Counted from the first letter of the stretch, positions 8,146-17,044 are shown. The stretch: DNA of 64,000 bases from GCA-003244245 sp050699595 (GCA_050699595.1 JBOHFI010000014.1:34916-98915), one strand, 5' to 3'. Program-made: numbers and translations. The notes: generated by a model not told the origin, from the sequence alone.

Positions 8146-9444
8146 TTACCCGATTCGGGGGGAGAGCCGCGTTTTCGGGCGACCGGGCCGTGCTGGGGCC
8201 TCCAGCAGGGTGGCCGGACGCACGGCGGCGCTGCCGAACCGGGACCGCGCGGCGTCCACCGCGCGGTCGGCGTCCGGCCAGTTCGCCGTGGTCCACTGCG
8301 CCCCCACGCTCGCACTGCCACCGCCCAGGGTGAGTTGCTCGGCCGCCGCACCCCGGACCAATTGTTCCACTCGCACCCCCAGCAACCGGACCGCCGCCCC
8401 GCGGGGCAGGTTACCGTCCAGCAGGTCGGCGGCTATCGCGAACACCCCGTGCGCGGAGTCAGTCGGATCGGCCAGGGTTCGGGAGCGGGTGACGGTGGTG
8501 AAATCGGGGTAGCGGATCTTCAGCGCGATGGTGCGCCCGCGCAGGCCGCGGCGTCGCAGCGCAGCCGTGGCGCGATCGACCAGCCGCAGCAGCTCGCGCC
8601 GCAACACCACCCGGTCAGTCACATCCTGGGCGAAGGTCTCCTCCGCCCCCACGGACTTCTCCGGCGCGTCGGGCACCACCGGCCGCTCGTCCCGGCCGTT
8701 GGCGAGCTCGTATAGGTGCTGGGCGCACGCGACGCCCACGGCACGCCGCAAGGCGGGCAGTGGGGTGCTCGCCACGTCGGCCACGGTGGCGCAGCCCAGC
8801 CGACGCAGTGTCTGCGCGGTGCGCTGGCCCACTCCCCACAACGCGGACAGCGGCAGCGGATGCAGGAACTCGAGCACACCGTCGGCGGGCACCACGAGCA
8901 GCCCGTCCGGCTTGCACAGCCCGGAGGCGAGCTTGGCGAGTGACTTGCTCGGGGCCACTCCCACCGAGCAGGTCACCCGGTGCGCGTCATAGACCTGGCC
9001 ACGAATCCACTCCCCGATCCCGGCCGGGCTCATCCCCAGCCTGCGCACGGACCCGCCGACGTCGAGGAAGGCCTCGTCCAGGCTCAGCGGCTCGACCAGC
9101 GGAGTGATCTCACGGAACAGCGCCATCACCCCTCGGGAGACCTCCGCATAGCGGGGGAAATGCGGCGACACGAACTCCGCCTGCGGACACAGCCGACGGG
9201 CCTGCGTAACCGGCATCGCCGAACGGACCCCGAACGCCCGGGCCTGGTAACTCGCCGAGAGCACGACGCCGCGGTCCCCGGCCGGGTTGCTGCCGCCCGC
9301 CACCACCACGGGCCTCCCGGCCAGCTCAGGACGTTCGCGAACCTCGACCGAGGCGTAGAAGGCATCCATGTCGATGTGCAGCACCGGGCAGCCTCGATCG
9401 CAGGCGCGGCCGGCCACCCCGCGCTGGGGGAGGTCCAGGATCAA
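8146..9444 (-). CDS. dinB: DNA polymerase IV (Y-family, translesion)
   Basis: 432 residues. The catalytic palm motifs are present: HIDMDAFYASVE (metal-binding Asp and steric-gate Phe region) and EPLSLDEAFLDV with the catalytic Asp-Glu pair; then SVGVAPSKSLAKLAS, the helix-hairpin-helix thumb (ALWGVGQRTAQTL) and a little-finger domain. EQLTLGG near the C-terminus resembles a beta-clamp binding peptide. The start codon overlaps the pspA stop by 4 nt, so it is co-transcribed with pspA. Confidence 0.95.
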   Translation of the reverse strand: MILDLPQRGVAGRACDRGCPVLHIDMDAFYASVEVRERPELAGRPVVVAGGSNPAGDRGVVLSASYQARAFGVRSAMPVTQARRLCPQAEFVSPHFPRYAEVSRGVMALFREITPLVEPLSLDEAFLDVGGSVRRLGMSPAGIGEWIRGQVYDAHRVTCSVGVAPSKSLAKLASGLCKPDGLLVVPADGVLEFLHPLPLSALWGVGQRTAQTLRRLGCATVADVASTPLPALRRAVGVACAQHLYELANGRDERPVVPDAPEKSVGAEETFAQDVTDRVVLRRELLRLVDRATAALRRRGLRGRTIALKIRYPDFTTVTRSRTLADPTDSAHGVFAIAADLLDGNLPRGAAVRLLGVRVEQLVRGAAAEQLTLGGGSASVGAQWTTANWPDADRAVDAARSRFGSAAVRPATLLEAPARPGRPKTRLSPRIG

Positions 9445-10265
9445 CCCTGCCCGAGCTGTGGCTGGTTTTTCGGGGGCAGGACCTGCTGCGGCGAGGCGGG
9501 CCGCGGCGCCGGCTCACCGGCGGTCACCTCACCCGCGACCGGCGCCCCACGCATCGAGGCGCGGATCTGCTCCAGCCGGGAACGGCCCGCCATGTCCAGC
9601 GTGGACTGCTGCACCTCCAGCATCCGCCCCTGCACGGAGTTCTGAGCCAGCTCGGCGGACCCGAGGGCGGTGGCGTAGCGGCGCTCGATCTTGTCCCGGA
9701 CCTCGTCGAGGGATGGCGTGTTGCCCGGCGCGGACAACTCGCTCATCGAGCGCAGCGAGGCGGACACCTGCTCCTGCATCTTCGCCTGCTCCAGCTGGGA
9801 GAGCAGCTTGGTCCGCTCCGAGAGCTTCTGCTGCAGCACCACTGCGTTGCGCTCGACCGCCTGCTTGGCCTGGCCGGCCGCCTGCAGGGACTGGTCGTGC
9901 ATCGTCTTGAGATCCTCCACGGACTGCTCCGCTGTCACCAGCTGGGTGGCGACAAGCTCAGCGGTCTGCTCGTACTGCTGCGCCTTGACCTCATCACCCC
10001 TGCCCCGCGACTCGTCAGCGAGCACCAATGCCTGCCGGGCCGAGGACTGCAGCTTCTCGATCTCACCGAGCTGCCGGTTGAGCTTCATCTCCAGCTGACG
10101 TTGGTTGCCGATGACGGCGGCGGCCTGCTGAGACAGCGCCTGGTGCTTGCGCTGCTCGTCCTCGATGGCCTGCTGGATCTGTATCTTGGGGTCGGCATGC
10201 TCGTCGATCTTGGACGAGAACGCCGCCATGAGGTACTTCCAGCCCTTCACAAACGGGTTGGCCAT
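9441..10265 (-). CDS. pspA: PspA/IM30 family membrane-stress protein
   Basis: 274 residues, almost wholly helical coiled coil, starting MANPFVKGWKYLMAAFSSKIDEHADPKIQIQQAI, the amphipathic N-terminus and first helix typical of PspA. PspA-type (ESCRT-III-like) proteins coat and stabilise the inner leaflet of the plasma membrane under stress. The C-terminus is Pro/Gln-rich. It lies downstream of clgR, as in mycobacteria where ClgR activates pspA. Confidence 0.93.
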   Translation of the reverse strand: MANPFVKGWKYLMAAFSSKIDEHADPKIQIQQAIEDEQRKHQALSQQAAAVIGNQRQLEMKLNRQLGEIEKLQSSARQALVLADESRGRGDEVKAQQYEQTAELVATQLVTAEQSVEDLKTMHDQSLQAAGQAKQAVERNAVVLQQKLSERTKLLSQLEQAKMQEQVSASLRSMSELSAPGNTPSLDEVRDKIERRYATALGSAELAQNSVQGRMLEVQQSTLDMAGRSRLEQIRASMRGAPVAGEVTAGEPAPRPASPQQVLPPKNQPQLGQG

Positions 10266-10441
10266 CGCTTCAGCTGCCTCTCCTCGTAACCAGACAGGCC
10301 CGGCTTCACCGCGCCAGACCAGCGCCCCACCCCCGCCGTGGAGCCGCGTGCTGACACCATCGTGTCAGGTGAACAACGACGCTTCCACCGACCCCAGACA
10401 GAACTAAAGGTTACCCCTGCTCCGGTTCCACTCTCGCGGGC

Positions 10442-10723
10442 TCAGGCCGCGACCAGCTCGGCCGCGAGGGTGTCGGGTACCTCAGGCAGGTACACCGGGC
10501 CGAGATCGTCGGCCACCCGCCGCAACAACTCGTCCAGCGGTAAGTCAAGCGCGTCACAGATCGATGCGAGAAGTTCGCTGGATGGCTCCTTGCGGCCCCG
10601 CTCCACCTCGGAGAGATAGCCCAGACTCACCCGGGCCACCCGAGACACCTCACGCAGCGTGCGGTCCTGCGAGGTCCGCGTCCGGCGCAGCCGATCGCCG
10701 ATGGCCTCCCGCAGCAGCGGCAT
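10442..10723 (-). CDS. clgR: ClgR-type XRE transcriptional regulator
   Basis: 93 residues with one Cro/C1 helix-turn-helix (residues 8-65: RLRRTRTSQDRTLREVSRVA, then SLGYLSEVERGRKEPSSELL), ending in the short TLAAELVAA tail. In actinobacteria ClgR activates clpP, lon and envelope-stress genes and its Ala-Ala end makes it a Clp substrate. Position upstream of pspA supports this call. A 113-nt gap separates it from pgsA. Confidence 0.85.
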   Translation of the reverse strand: MPLLREAIGDRLRRTRTSQDRTLREVSRVARVSLGYLSEVERGRKEPSSELLASICDALDLPLDELLRRVADDLGPVYLPEVPDTLAAELVAA

Positions 10724-10836
10724 CGCGTATCCTCCCGGGTGTCGGCCGGCCTACTCCCACCGGCTTGCTTGCTCCCTACCGTACTCACCGGCCGGCCGGC
10801 CGGCTCTCCGCCGTGGGCGAACGACATCGCCGACGG

Positions 10837-11442
10837 TCACGGCAGCGCGACGGCTCGGCGACCGGAGGCGCGCAGCCTGAGCGCGCGCACCACATAGTCG
10901 ATGCCGGTGAGCACGGTGAGCAGCACCGCGATGCCCATCGCCGCCCAGCGCACCGGATGAGCCACCAGCGGGAGCGGCAACACGTAGAGCTCGATCGCGA
11001 CGGCCTGCGCGAACGCCTTCGCCTTGCCGCCGCGGCTGGCCGGGATCACCCCGTACCGCAAGACCCAGAAGCGCAGCGCGGTGACTCCCAGCTCGCGCAC
11101 GGCGATCAGGATAGTGATCCACCAAGCCAGCTCGCTCAGTAAGCTCAGGCCTACCAGCGCCGCCCCGATGAGTACCTTGTCCGCGATCGGATCAGCGATC
11201 GTGCCAAACTTGGTGATCAGACCGCGACGCCGAGCCAGGTCACCGTCGAGCCGGTCGGTGAGCGAGGCGACGCCGAACACCACCGCCGCCGTGACCCGCC
11301 ACTCCGGATCGCTACCACCCCTGGTGAACAAAGCGAGCACGAACACCGGCATCAGCACCATGCGTGACATGGTCAGCAGATTGGCCAGGTTCCACAGCGG
11401 GACTTTGATTGCCGGTGGTGGGGTCGCTGGCGGCGGGCTCAC
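10837..11442 (-). CDS. pgsA: CDP-diacylglycerol--glycerol-3-phosphate 3-phosphatidyltransferase
   Basis: 201-residue membrane enzyme of the CDP-alcohol phosphatidyltransferase family, making phosphatidylglycerol phosphate. The catalytic signature D-x2-D-G-x2-A-R-x8-G-x3-D-x3-D is visible as DRLDGDLARRRG...GTIADPIADK. Several hydrophobic helices follow. The start overlaps the rimO stop by 4 nt. Actinobacteria carry several paralogues, so the exact alcohol acceptor is inferred. Confidence 0.9.
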   Translation of the reverse strand: MSPPPATPPPAIKVPLWNLANLLTMSRMVLMPVFVLALFTRGGSDPEWRVTAAVVFGVASLTDRLDGDLARRRGLITKFGTIADPIADKVLIGAALVGLSLLSELAWWITILIAVRELGVTALRFWVLRYGVIPASRGGKAKAFAQAVAIELYVLPLPLVAHPVRWAAMGIAVLLTVLTGIDYVVRALRLRASGRRAVALP

Positions 11443-12932
11443 GGCCCGCCGCCAGCCGGGGCGATCAGCTCCATCGGCTCGACGACCAGGTCGACACCCT
11501 CAGCGGCGATCACGCGGCAGCGCACCACATCGCCGAGCGAGAACGAGTCCGCTCCCGAGCCGGTGAGCATGCACTCGCCGTCCACCTCGGGGGCCTGGTG
11601 CTCGGCGCGCCCGATCGCCTGCGCCACCGCACCGGACCCGGCGCCGGAATCCGCCGGCGCAGAATCCATCTGGGCGACATCCGTCTGAGCAACGGCCTCC
11701 ACCAGCACGTCCACGGTCTGGCCGACCCGTTCCTCGGCGCGCTGCGCGGTGAGCTGCTCGGCCAGCCCGCTGATCCGTGCCACCCGCTGCGCGATGGTGT
11801 CCTCGTCGTGCTGCCCGGGCAGGCCGGCGGCCTCGGTGCCGTCCTCGTCGGAGTACCCGAATACACCGATCGCGTCCAGCCGTGCCTCGGTGAGAAAGCG
11901 CTCCAGCTCCGCGACGTCGGCCTCGGTCTCCCCCGGGAACCCGACGATCACGTTGCTGCGCGCTCCCGCCGCGGGCGCATGGTGGCGGATCTGCTCCAGC
12001 AGGGCCAGGAAGGATTCGCGCGAGCCGAACCGGCGCATGCGGCGGAGCACCGGCTCGCTGGCGTGCTGGAAGGACAGGTCGAAGTAGCCGGCCACGCCGG
12101 GAGTGCCGGCGATCGTGGCCACCAGCGCGGGGCGGGTCTCGGCCGGCTGCAGGTAGGACACCCGGGTGCGCACGATCCCGGGGATGGCGGCCAGCCGGCG
12201 CAGCAGCTCCTCCAGGGCGCCCGGGCGGCCCAGGTCCTTGCCATACGACGTGGAGTTCTCGCTGACCAACACCAGCTCCCGCACCCCCGACCCGGCCAGC
12301 CACGCCGCCTCGGCCAACACCTCCTCGACCGGGCGGGAGACGAACGCACCGCGGAAGGTGGGGATGGCGCAGAACGCGCAGCGCCGGTCGCAGCCCGACG
12401 CGATCTTCAGTGGGGCGACCGGGGAGTCATCCAGCCGGCGGCGCGGCACTCGGGGACCCCAGCCGTGCCCGGGCAGCGCAGGACCGTCGGCGAGCGCGGC
12501 GGGCCGGGACGCCGGGGTGATCGGTAGCAGGGTGCGGCGATCCACCGGCTGGTGCGCGGGCACCACCTGGCCGGCGAGGACCTCGCGGAGCCGACCACCC
12601 AGCTCCGGGTAAGCGTCGAAACCCAGGACCGCGTCGGCCTCCGGCAGGCTCTGCGCCAGCTCGGCGCCGTAGCGCTCGGCCAGGCAACCGACCGCGACGA
12701 CTTTGGCGCCGGTGTCCGCGGCTGCCAGCAGGGTGTCGATGGAGTCCTTCTTGGCCGCGGCGACGAAACCACAGGTGTTGACCACCACCACGTCGGCCGC
12801 GCCGCCGTCAGGGTCGACCAGCTCCCACCCGTCATCGGTAAGCCGGCCGGCCAGCTCCTCGGAGTCGACCTCGTTTCGGGCGCAGCCCAGCGTGACCAGG
12901 GCAGCTCGGGGGGATCGCGAAGGGGCAGGCAC
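11439..12932 (-). CDS. rimO: Ribosomal protein S12 methylthiotransferase
   Basis: 497-residue radical-SAM enzyme that thiomethylates an Asp of ribosomal protein S12. It has the N-terminal MTTase domain (VTLGCARNEVDSEELAG, with further Cys in NTCGF and VGCLAERY), the radical-SAM cluster motif CDRRCAFC, and a C-terminal TRAM domain interrupted by an Ala/Asp-rich insert (DSAPADSGAGSG). It is the last core gene before the accessory block. Confidence 0.95.
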   Translation of the reverse strand: MPAPSRSPRAALVTLGCARNEVDSEELAGRLTDDGWELVDPDGGAADVVVVNTCGFVAAAKKDSIDTLLAAADTGAKVVAVGCLAERYGAELAQSLPEADAVLGFDAYPELGGRLREVLAGQVVPAHQPVDRRTLLPITPASRPAALADGPALPGHGWGPRVPRRRLDDSPVAPLKIASGCDRRCAFCAIPTFRGAFVSRPVEEVLAEAAWLAGSGVRELVLVSENSTSYGKDLGRPGALEELLRRLAAIPGIVRTRVSYLQPAETRPALVATIAGTPGVAGYFDLSFQHASEPVLRRMRRFGSRESFLALLEQIRHHAPAAGARSNVIVGFPGETEADVAELERFLTEARLDAIGVFGYSDEDGTEAAGLPGQHDEDTIAQRVARISGLAEQLTAQRAEERVGQTVDVLVEAVAQTDVAQMDSAPADSGAGSGAVAQAIGRAEHQAPEVDGECMLTGSGADSFSLGDVVRCRVIAAEGVDLVVEPMELIAPAGGGP

Positions 12933-12941
12933 CCGCTCAGC

Positions 12942-13413
12942 GTAACCGGCCGCCCTCCATGATCATGCCGCGGAATCTTGTCATTGAGGGAGTTCTGCCC
13001 TGGAGCTCAGGGGTGAGCGCGTGGCGCAGCGCGTTGTCGAACGCGGGCCATGGCCAGGGCCGGATGGCCGCCAGATCGTGGTGGCGGCCATGGGCGACGT
13101 CCTTGAGCTTGTCTGACCGGAGGACTTCAGCGACGCCGCGACCCGCAGCATCCCGTCACAGCTCTCGGTGCAGGAGACGCGCCCGCTTTCCGAGTGTCTG
13201 ATGTCCGGATCACGTTTCGCACTACACATGGCAGGCTGGCGCACAGGCCTGCGGCGTGGATGGGCGAGGAGCGTCCTCGGTCGTCGAGTCATCAATCTGT
13301 GCAGTTTTGTGTCGACATGTTGCGTATGGCAGCTCAAAAATATATTGTCAGATCATCGTTGCGCTGCACGTCATGATGATGATCATATCACACATCGGGA
13401 GGGGCAGGCGATC
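12942..13413. other. Non-genic junction between rimO and the accessory block
   Basis: On the minus strand an open frame of ~65 codons without a convincing start ends at about 12942 (VAEVLRSDKLKDVAHGRHHD, then DLAAIRPWPWPAFDNALRHA); it reads like a protein fragment, but I cannot assign a family. From about 13310 the sequence is AT-rich for this genome (repeated ATGATGATGATCAT), compatible with a promoter for the following genes. No intact gene is supported. Confidence 0.4.
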
Positions 13414-13653
13414 ATGCCTAGCAAGAGCAGGGAAGGCCAGCAGCATGTCCCAGAACTGGGACGCGAGGAGGCCACCCGGGAGGCGGCGCACGAACGGACC
13501 CACGCGATCGGTGGACACCTGCATGAGGGACCTCACCGCGAGGGCGGATACCGACTGACAGCCACCCTACCCCTCGCCACGCCTGCTGGGGTTTCGTCGG
13601 TTCCGCGTGTCTCCTGCCAAGGCTGCGGGGACCAAGGGAAAGGATCAGCGTGA
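13414..13653 (+). pseudogene. C-terminal remnant of a sensor histidine kinase
   Basis: A 79-codon frame preceded by GGGAGGGG and overlapping the response-regulator start as GTGA. Its middle part (ERTHAIGGHLHEGPHREGG followed by YRLTATLPL) matches the way NarL-partner histidine kinases end (ERxxxxGGxLxxGPxxxGGFxVxATLPL), the last strands of the HATPase domain. Nothing upstream in this frame resembles the ATP-binding N, G1 or dimerisation motifs, so only the tail of a former kinase is left. Confidence 0.6.
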
Positions 13654-14339
13654 TCAGAGTCGTGGTAGTCGACGACCAGCCGCTGGTGCGAATTGGCATC
13701 ACCATGTTGGTCAACGCCGAGGAAGACATCGCCGTCGTCGCCGAAGCCGCCGACGGCGAGGAAGCTCTTACCCAGATCCGCGCCCAGCGTCCGGATGTGG
13801 TTCTCATGGATGTGCGCATGCCGGGCGTCGACGGCGTCGACGCGACCCGCGCGGTGACCCAGGAGGGGCTGACCGCGCAGAACGGTCAGCCCGTCAGGAT
13901 AATTATCCTCACGACCTACCACGCCGACAAAGCTGTTTACGCCGCATTGCACGCCGGAGCCAAAGGCTTCGTCCTCAAAGATGCCGCTCCCACCGAGATC
14001 GCCACCGCGATCCGCGTGGTAGCCGCCGGTGAGGGATGGCTAAGTCCCGCTGTCACCCGCCAGCTCATCGACGACTGCGCCGCCCGACCTGAGCGGAACA
14101 CAGCTACACCAGCGGAAATGGCCCAGCTGACCCCACGTGAACGGGAAGTGCTCATCCGTGTGGCCCAAGGCCTATCCAACGGCGATGTCTCCGCAGAGCT
14201 GGTCATCAGCGAAGCCACCGTGAGAACACACCTTTCCCGCGTGATAGCGAAGCTCGGGGTCAAGGAAAAATCGCAAGCGGTCGCCGCTGCTTACCAAGCC
14301 AAGCTCGTTCCGCCCCCTCCACCAAGTTCGTCGCAGTAA
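13650..14339 (+). CDS. NarL/LuxR-family response regulator (orphan)
   Basis: 229 residues. Receiver domain with acidic pocket VVVVDDQ, phospho-acceptor Asp in VVLMDVRMPGVDG and conserved Lys in FVLKDAAP, then a LuxR helix-turn-helix (LTPREREVLIRVAQGLSNG, then ISEATVRTHLSRVIAKLGV). The GTG start overlaps the kinase remnant. With no intact kinase in the window it is probably an orphan or works with a distant kinase. Codon GC is a little lower than in the flanking core genes. Its targets are unknown. Confidence 0.92.
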   Translation: MIRVVVVDDQPLVRIGITMLVNAEEDIAVVAEAADGEEALTQIRAQRPDVVLMDVRMPGVDGVDATRAVTQEGLTAQNGQPVRIIILTTYHADKAVYAALHAGAKGFVLKDAAPTEIATAIRVVAAGEGWLSPAVTRQLIDDCAARPERNTATPAEMAQLTPREREVLIRVAQGLSNGDVSAELVISEATVRTHLSRVIAKLGVKEKSQAVAAAYQAKLVPPPPPSSSQ

Positions 14340-14391
14340 CTTCGCAACCGGGACACCTTCCATCCCCGCCGGACCGGTGGCGCTGCTCTGA

Positions 14392-14583
14392 TCACAGCGA
14401 ATGGATCATCAGGTGGGTGTCCTCACTAGCGTTGAACCTCAGCTTCTTGTCGCTGCTCCACTCTTCTGCGCGGCCGCGGCCATCGTCACTGCGGTGATGA
14501 GATTCAAGATGTTCAACCGCGCTTTGGAAGGAACCAAACCAAACGAGCGTCCGGGGATCATCCGCGAGTTGGGAGGGCTGCAA
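14392..14583 (-). CDS. Possible small protein downstream of the graspetide methyltransferase gene
   Basis: A 63-codon frame beginning with TTG (QPSQLADDPRTLVWFGSFQS at the N-terminus) and ending 14 nt... 12 nt or so beyond the methyltransferase stop region on the same strand. It is charged and soluble-looking, but no ribosome binding site precedes it and I recognise no family. It may be a chance frame in the spacer between two convergent genes. Confidence 0.2.
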   Translation of the reverse strand: MQPSQLADDPRTLVWFGSFQSAVEHLESHHRSDDGRGRAEEWSSDKKLRFNASEDTHLMIHSL

Positions 14584-14595
14584 ACCGGAGCGCAG

Positions 14596-15741
14596 TCACG
14601 TTCTGGGGTGATCGGATCGCTGGAGAATGTTGTGGGGGTCATCGAGCCACACTATCTGGGTATTGATGGTGATGGTGAGTCCAAAACGTTCCCAGCTGGG
14701 CTGGTTGTACCGATGCCAGCATTGGTAGGCACTCTCGACATGTTCCCATAGTGGGGTTAGTCCGCTCTCCCGGATCTGCCGTGCGCCGTCATCTGCGGTG
14801 GTGAGGTCGACCTCGCACCAGGAACCGTCCGGTGCGGACAGTGTCGCCGAGGTGGGGACTCGGGTCGCGGGATCAAGGGTAAAACCGTGGCGTAGGTGGT
14901 TGGGCAGGGCGAGGCAGGCCAATAGCCACACCTCGCGGTCGGTGTTCCAGGGTTGGGCGGGCGTGGTGGTGACGCGCCGTTGGCTGGTCTCGGCTTTCGG
15001 CTGTCGTACCGGGGTGGTGTCGCCGTCATGGTGCATTCCCATGAACGCGGCCCACCGTCTGGTGAACCGACCCTCCAGTCGATCATGGTGGCGGTGCAGC
15101 AGGACGAGGTTTCCGGCCCCGGTGCCGAACTTGACATCAGCGAGCAGCTTGCCTCCAACGGTGAGTTGCTGTCCCCAGGCCCAGGGGATGCGAGGCACGG
15201 AGCAGGTGACAATAATCCGGTCGTAAGGGGCGTGCCGCAGCCAACCGTCGATGCCATCTCTAGCCGCGAGCCGAGGATGGCAGCCGATCGCAGCCAACCG
15301 CTTTCGGGCTGCCGCGACGAGGTCGGCGTCGATGTCGAGGGAGAAGACATTCCCGGCTCCGAGGCGGTGGCACAGCAGCGCGGCGTTGTAGCCGGTGCCG
15401 GTGCCTACCTCCAACACCCGGTGTCCGTCGTGGACATCAAGGGTTTCCAGCATCCGCATCATGAGGTCGGGCTTGGTGCTGGAGGAGATGGCGCTGCCAC
15501 CGGCGTCGATCTCGGTGACCAGAGTTGTGGGTGAGTAGGCCAGACCGAGGCCCGGCCCGGTGGTGTCGATCTGTTCCCAGGAGCCGTCGTGCTGTTGCTG
15601 GTAGGTAGTGGGCACCAACAGATGCCGGGGCGTGGCGGCGATCGCCGCCGACCATGCGGGATCGTGGAGATCACCGGAGTCGGTCAGGGCGGCCACCAAC
15701 CCGGCGGCGTAGTCAGCCCAATCGGTGCCAGTTCTGGTCAT
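14596..15741 (-). CDS. PIMT-like O-methyltransferase of a graspetide operon
   Basis: 381 residues. The N-terminal two-thirds resembles protein L-isoaspartate O-methyltransferase: TPRHLLVP, the SSSTKPDLMMRMLE helix and SAM motif I as LEVGTGTGYNAALL, then DIDADLVAAARKRL. A ~150-residue C-terminal extension is specific to homologues linked to ATP-grasp peptide maturases. In fuscimiditide-type pathways such enzymes methylate a specific Asp of the cross-linked peptide, which then closes to an aspartimide. The start overlaps the ligase stop by 4 nt. Confidence 0.87.
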   Translation of the reverse strand: MTRTGTDWADYAAGLVAALTDSGDLHDPAWSAAIAATPRHLLVPTTYQQQHDGSWEQIDTTGPGLGLAYSPTTLVTEIDAGGSAISSSTKPDLMMRMLETLDVHDGHRVLEVGTGTGYNAALLCHRLGAGNVFSLDIDADLVAAARKRLAAIGCHPRLAARDGIDGWLRHAPYDRIIVTCSVPRIPWAWGQQLTVGGKLLADVKFGTGAGNLVLLHRHHDRLEGRFTRRWAAFMGMHHDGDTTPVRQPKAETSQRRVTTTPAQPWNTDREVWLLACLALPNHLRHGFTLDPATRVPTSATLSAPDGSWCEVDLTTADDGARQIRESGLTPLWEHVESAYQCWHRYNQPSWERFGLTITINTQIVWLDDPHNILQRSDHPRT

Positions 15742-16676
15742 GCCGGGGCTCCGGTGAGCAGATCGGCGAGCTGGGCGCTCAGGGGTGCCCCGGTGGCGTG
15801 TTCGATGAATCCGTACTGACCTGTGGGGTTGATTTCAAGCAGGACCCACTCGTCTGCTGGGGTGATCACGAAGTCCAGCGCCCCGAATACCATCAGCAAC
15901 CGTATCCCAGCGATGATCTGCTCGGGCGGGTCCACCAGCTCGTAGCGCAGGTTGTCGTAGTCGGTGCGGTAGTCCACGTACCCTTGCGGGCTGCCGGCGG
16001 TGATAGCGGCGGCCGTGATGTTCTGACCGATGACGGTCACCCGGCACTCCCGGGCCTTCGGTACCCACCGCTGGAACAGATGTGTGCTGTGCTCGACCCC
16101 GCGCGGGTCGGTGACGTCTTCCTTCCCCAGCAGGCGGGTGTAGACGTTCTTGCGGACACCTTCCTCGTCGATGGCCATGCCCCCGACCAGCTTGGTCACC
16201 GTGGCACCACCCGCCGCGAACTCCCGCACGGCATCGGGCTCGTTGGTGATCAGCGTGTCCGGCACAGTCAAGCCGGCAGCGGCGGCGCGGGCCAGCTGCA
16301 CCGGCTTGTAGGCAGCGTCCGCGACCCGGCTCGGGTGGTTGCACCACAGCGCCGGCAGTGACGCCAGCACCCCGCCGAGCCCGTATTTCGCCTCGACCCG
16401 CGCGTGGTGCGCCTCGGTCGGGGACAACTCCGGCGGCATCCGATACGCCTCCGGCGACCGATACCAGACGGCATGCACCCGATCGAAGTCCAACCTCCCA
16501 CGCGGCGCGGCGAGAACACCGTGCCAGCGGGCATCGCGCAGCTCGACCGACACCCGCACCTGGGTGGGAAACCACGCGGTGTTGACCCGGAACACCTCGA
16601 CCCCACGTTCGCCGAGCAAGGTCACCATGCGGTCGGCGGTGGGGTCGAGGTCTCGAGCCAGAATCAGGACGGTCAC
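15738..16676 (-). CDS. tgmB: ATP-grasp ligase maturing a ribosomal peptide (graspetide synthetase)
   Basis: 312 residues with the MvdD/TgmB layout: an N-terminal recognition domain (MTVLILARDLDPTADRM, HAVWYRSPEAYRMP), the nucleotide-binding central part (TVTKLVGGMAIDEEG, and the VYTRLL strand), and the metal-binding LEINPTGQYGFIE near the C-terminus. Such enzymes phosphorylate Asp/Glu side chains of a precursor and join them to Ser/Thr (ester) or Lys (amide). It overlaps the precursor and methyltransferase genes by 4 nt at both ends. Confidence 0.93.
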   Translation of the reverse strand: MTVLILARDLDPTADRMVTLLGERGVEVFRVNTAWFPTQVRVSVELRDARWHGVLAAPRGRLDFDRVHAVWYRSPEAYRMPPELSPTEAHHARVEAKYGLGGVLASLPALWCNHPSRVADAAYKPVQLARAAAAGLTVPDTLITNEPDAVREFAAGGATVTKLVGGMAIDEEGVRKNVYTRLLGKEDVTDPRGVEHSTHLFQRWVPKARECRVTVIGQNITAAAITAGSPQGYVDYRTDYDNLRYELVDPPEQIIAGIRLLMVFGALDFVITPADEWVLLEINPTGQYGFIEHATGAPLSAQLADLLTGAPA

Positions 16677-17044
16677 GCGGGACTGCCAGGATTGTCGGGG
16701 CAGAAGTCGTATTTCCAGTCCTCGGACTTGCCCTCGTCACCGTCCAGGTCGCTGACGGAATCCGCGCTGGGATCGGCGGCGATGATCTCCGTCATCAGAC
16801 GGCCATCCAGGGTGAGCGCAAGCTGACGGCCGTGGTCGTAACGCCAGGCCACCGGCCGTGCGCCGCAGCGGTCCATGACCTGCGCGCCCCGCAGGTTCCA
16901 CGGGCGCACCCCGACCGGGGACGGGACATCGTGCCCGGTCGGGGTGCCCATTGGGCGGGCCAGCCCGAACTGCGCGGAGTGCGAGGCGATGGGGTCATCG
17001 GCGAACCCGGTCGGTTCACCGGGCGCATCAAGCGCTGCGGACAT
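16673..17044 (-). CDS. tgmA: ATP-grasp-modified RiPP precursor peptide
   Basis: 123 residues. The leader part carries the signature of ATP-grasp target RiPPs: FGLARPM (26-32), PWNLR (48-52), YDHGRQLALTLDG (69-81). The last ~40 residues form the likely core, rich in acidic residues (D91, D95, D99, D101, D103, E104, E108, D109, D113) and with few hydroxyls (T85, S93, S96, S98, S107), plus one Asp-Gly at 101-102. The ATG has a GAGGAGG ribosome binding site. The operon order is precursor, ligase, methyltransferase. Confidence 0.88.
   Translation of the reverse strand: MSAALDAPGEPTGFADDPIASHSAQFGLARPMGTPTGHDVPSPVGVRPWNLRGAQVMDRCGARPVAWRYDHGRQLALTLDGRLMTEIIAADPSADSVSDLDGDEGKSEDWKYDFCPDNPGSPA

Noticed and set aside
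12942..13180. Possible transposase fragment next to rimO
   Set aside because: The fragment reads like protein but has no DDE, HUH or serine-recombinase motif, and no inverted repeats or target duplications were found.
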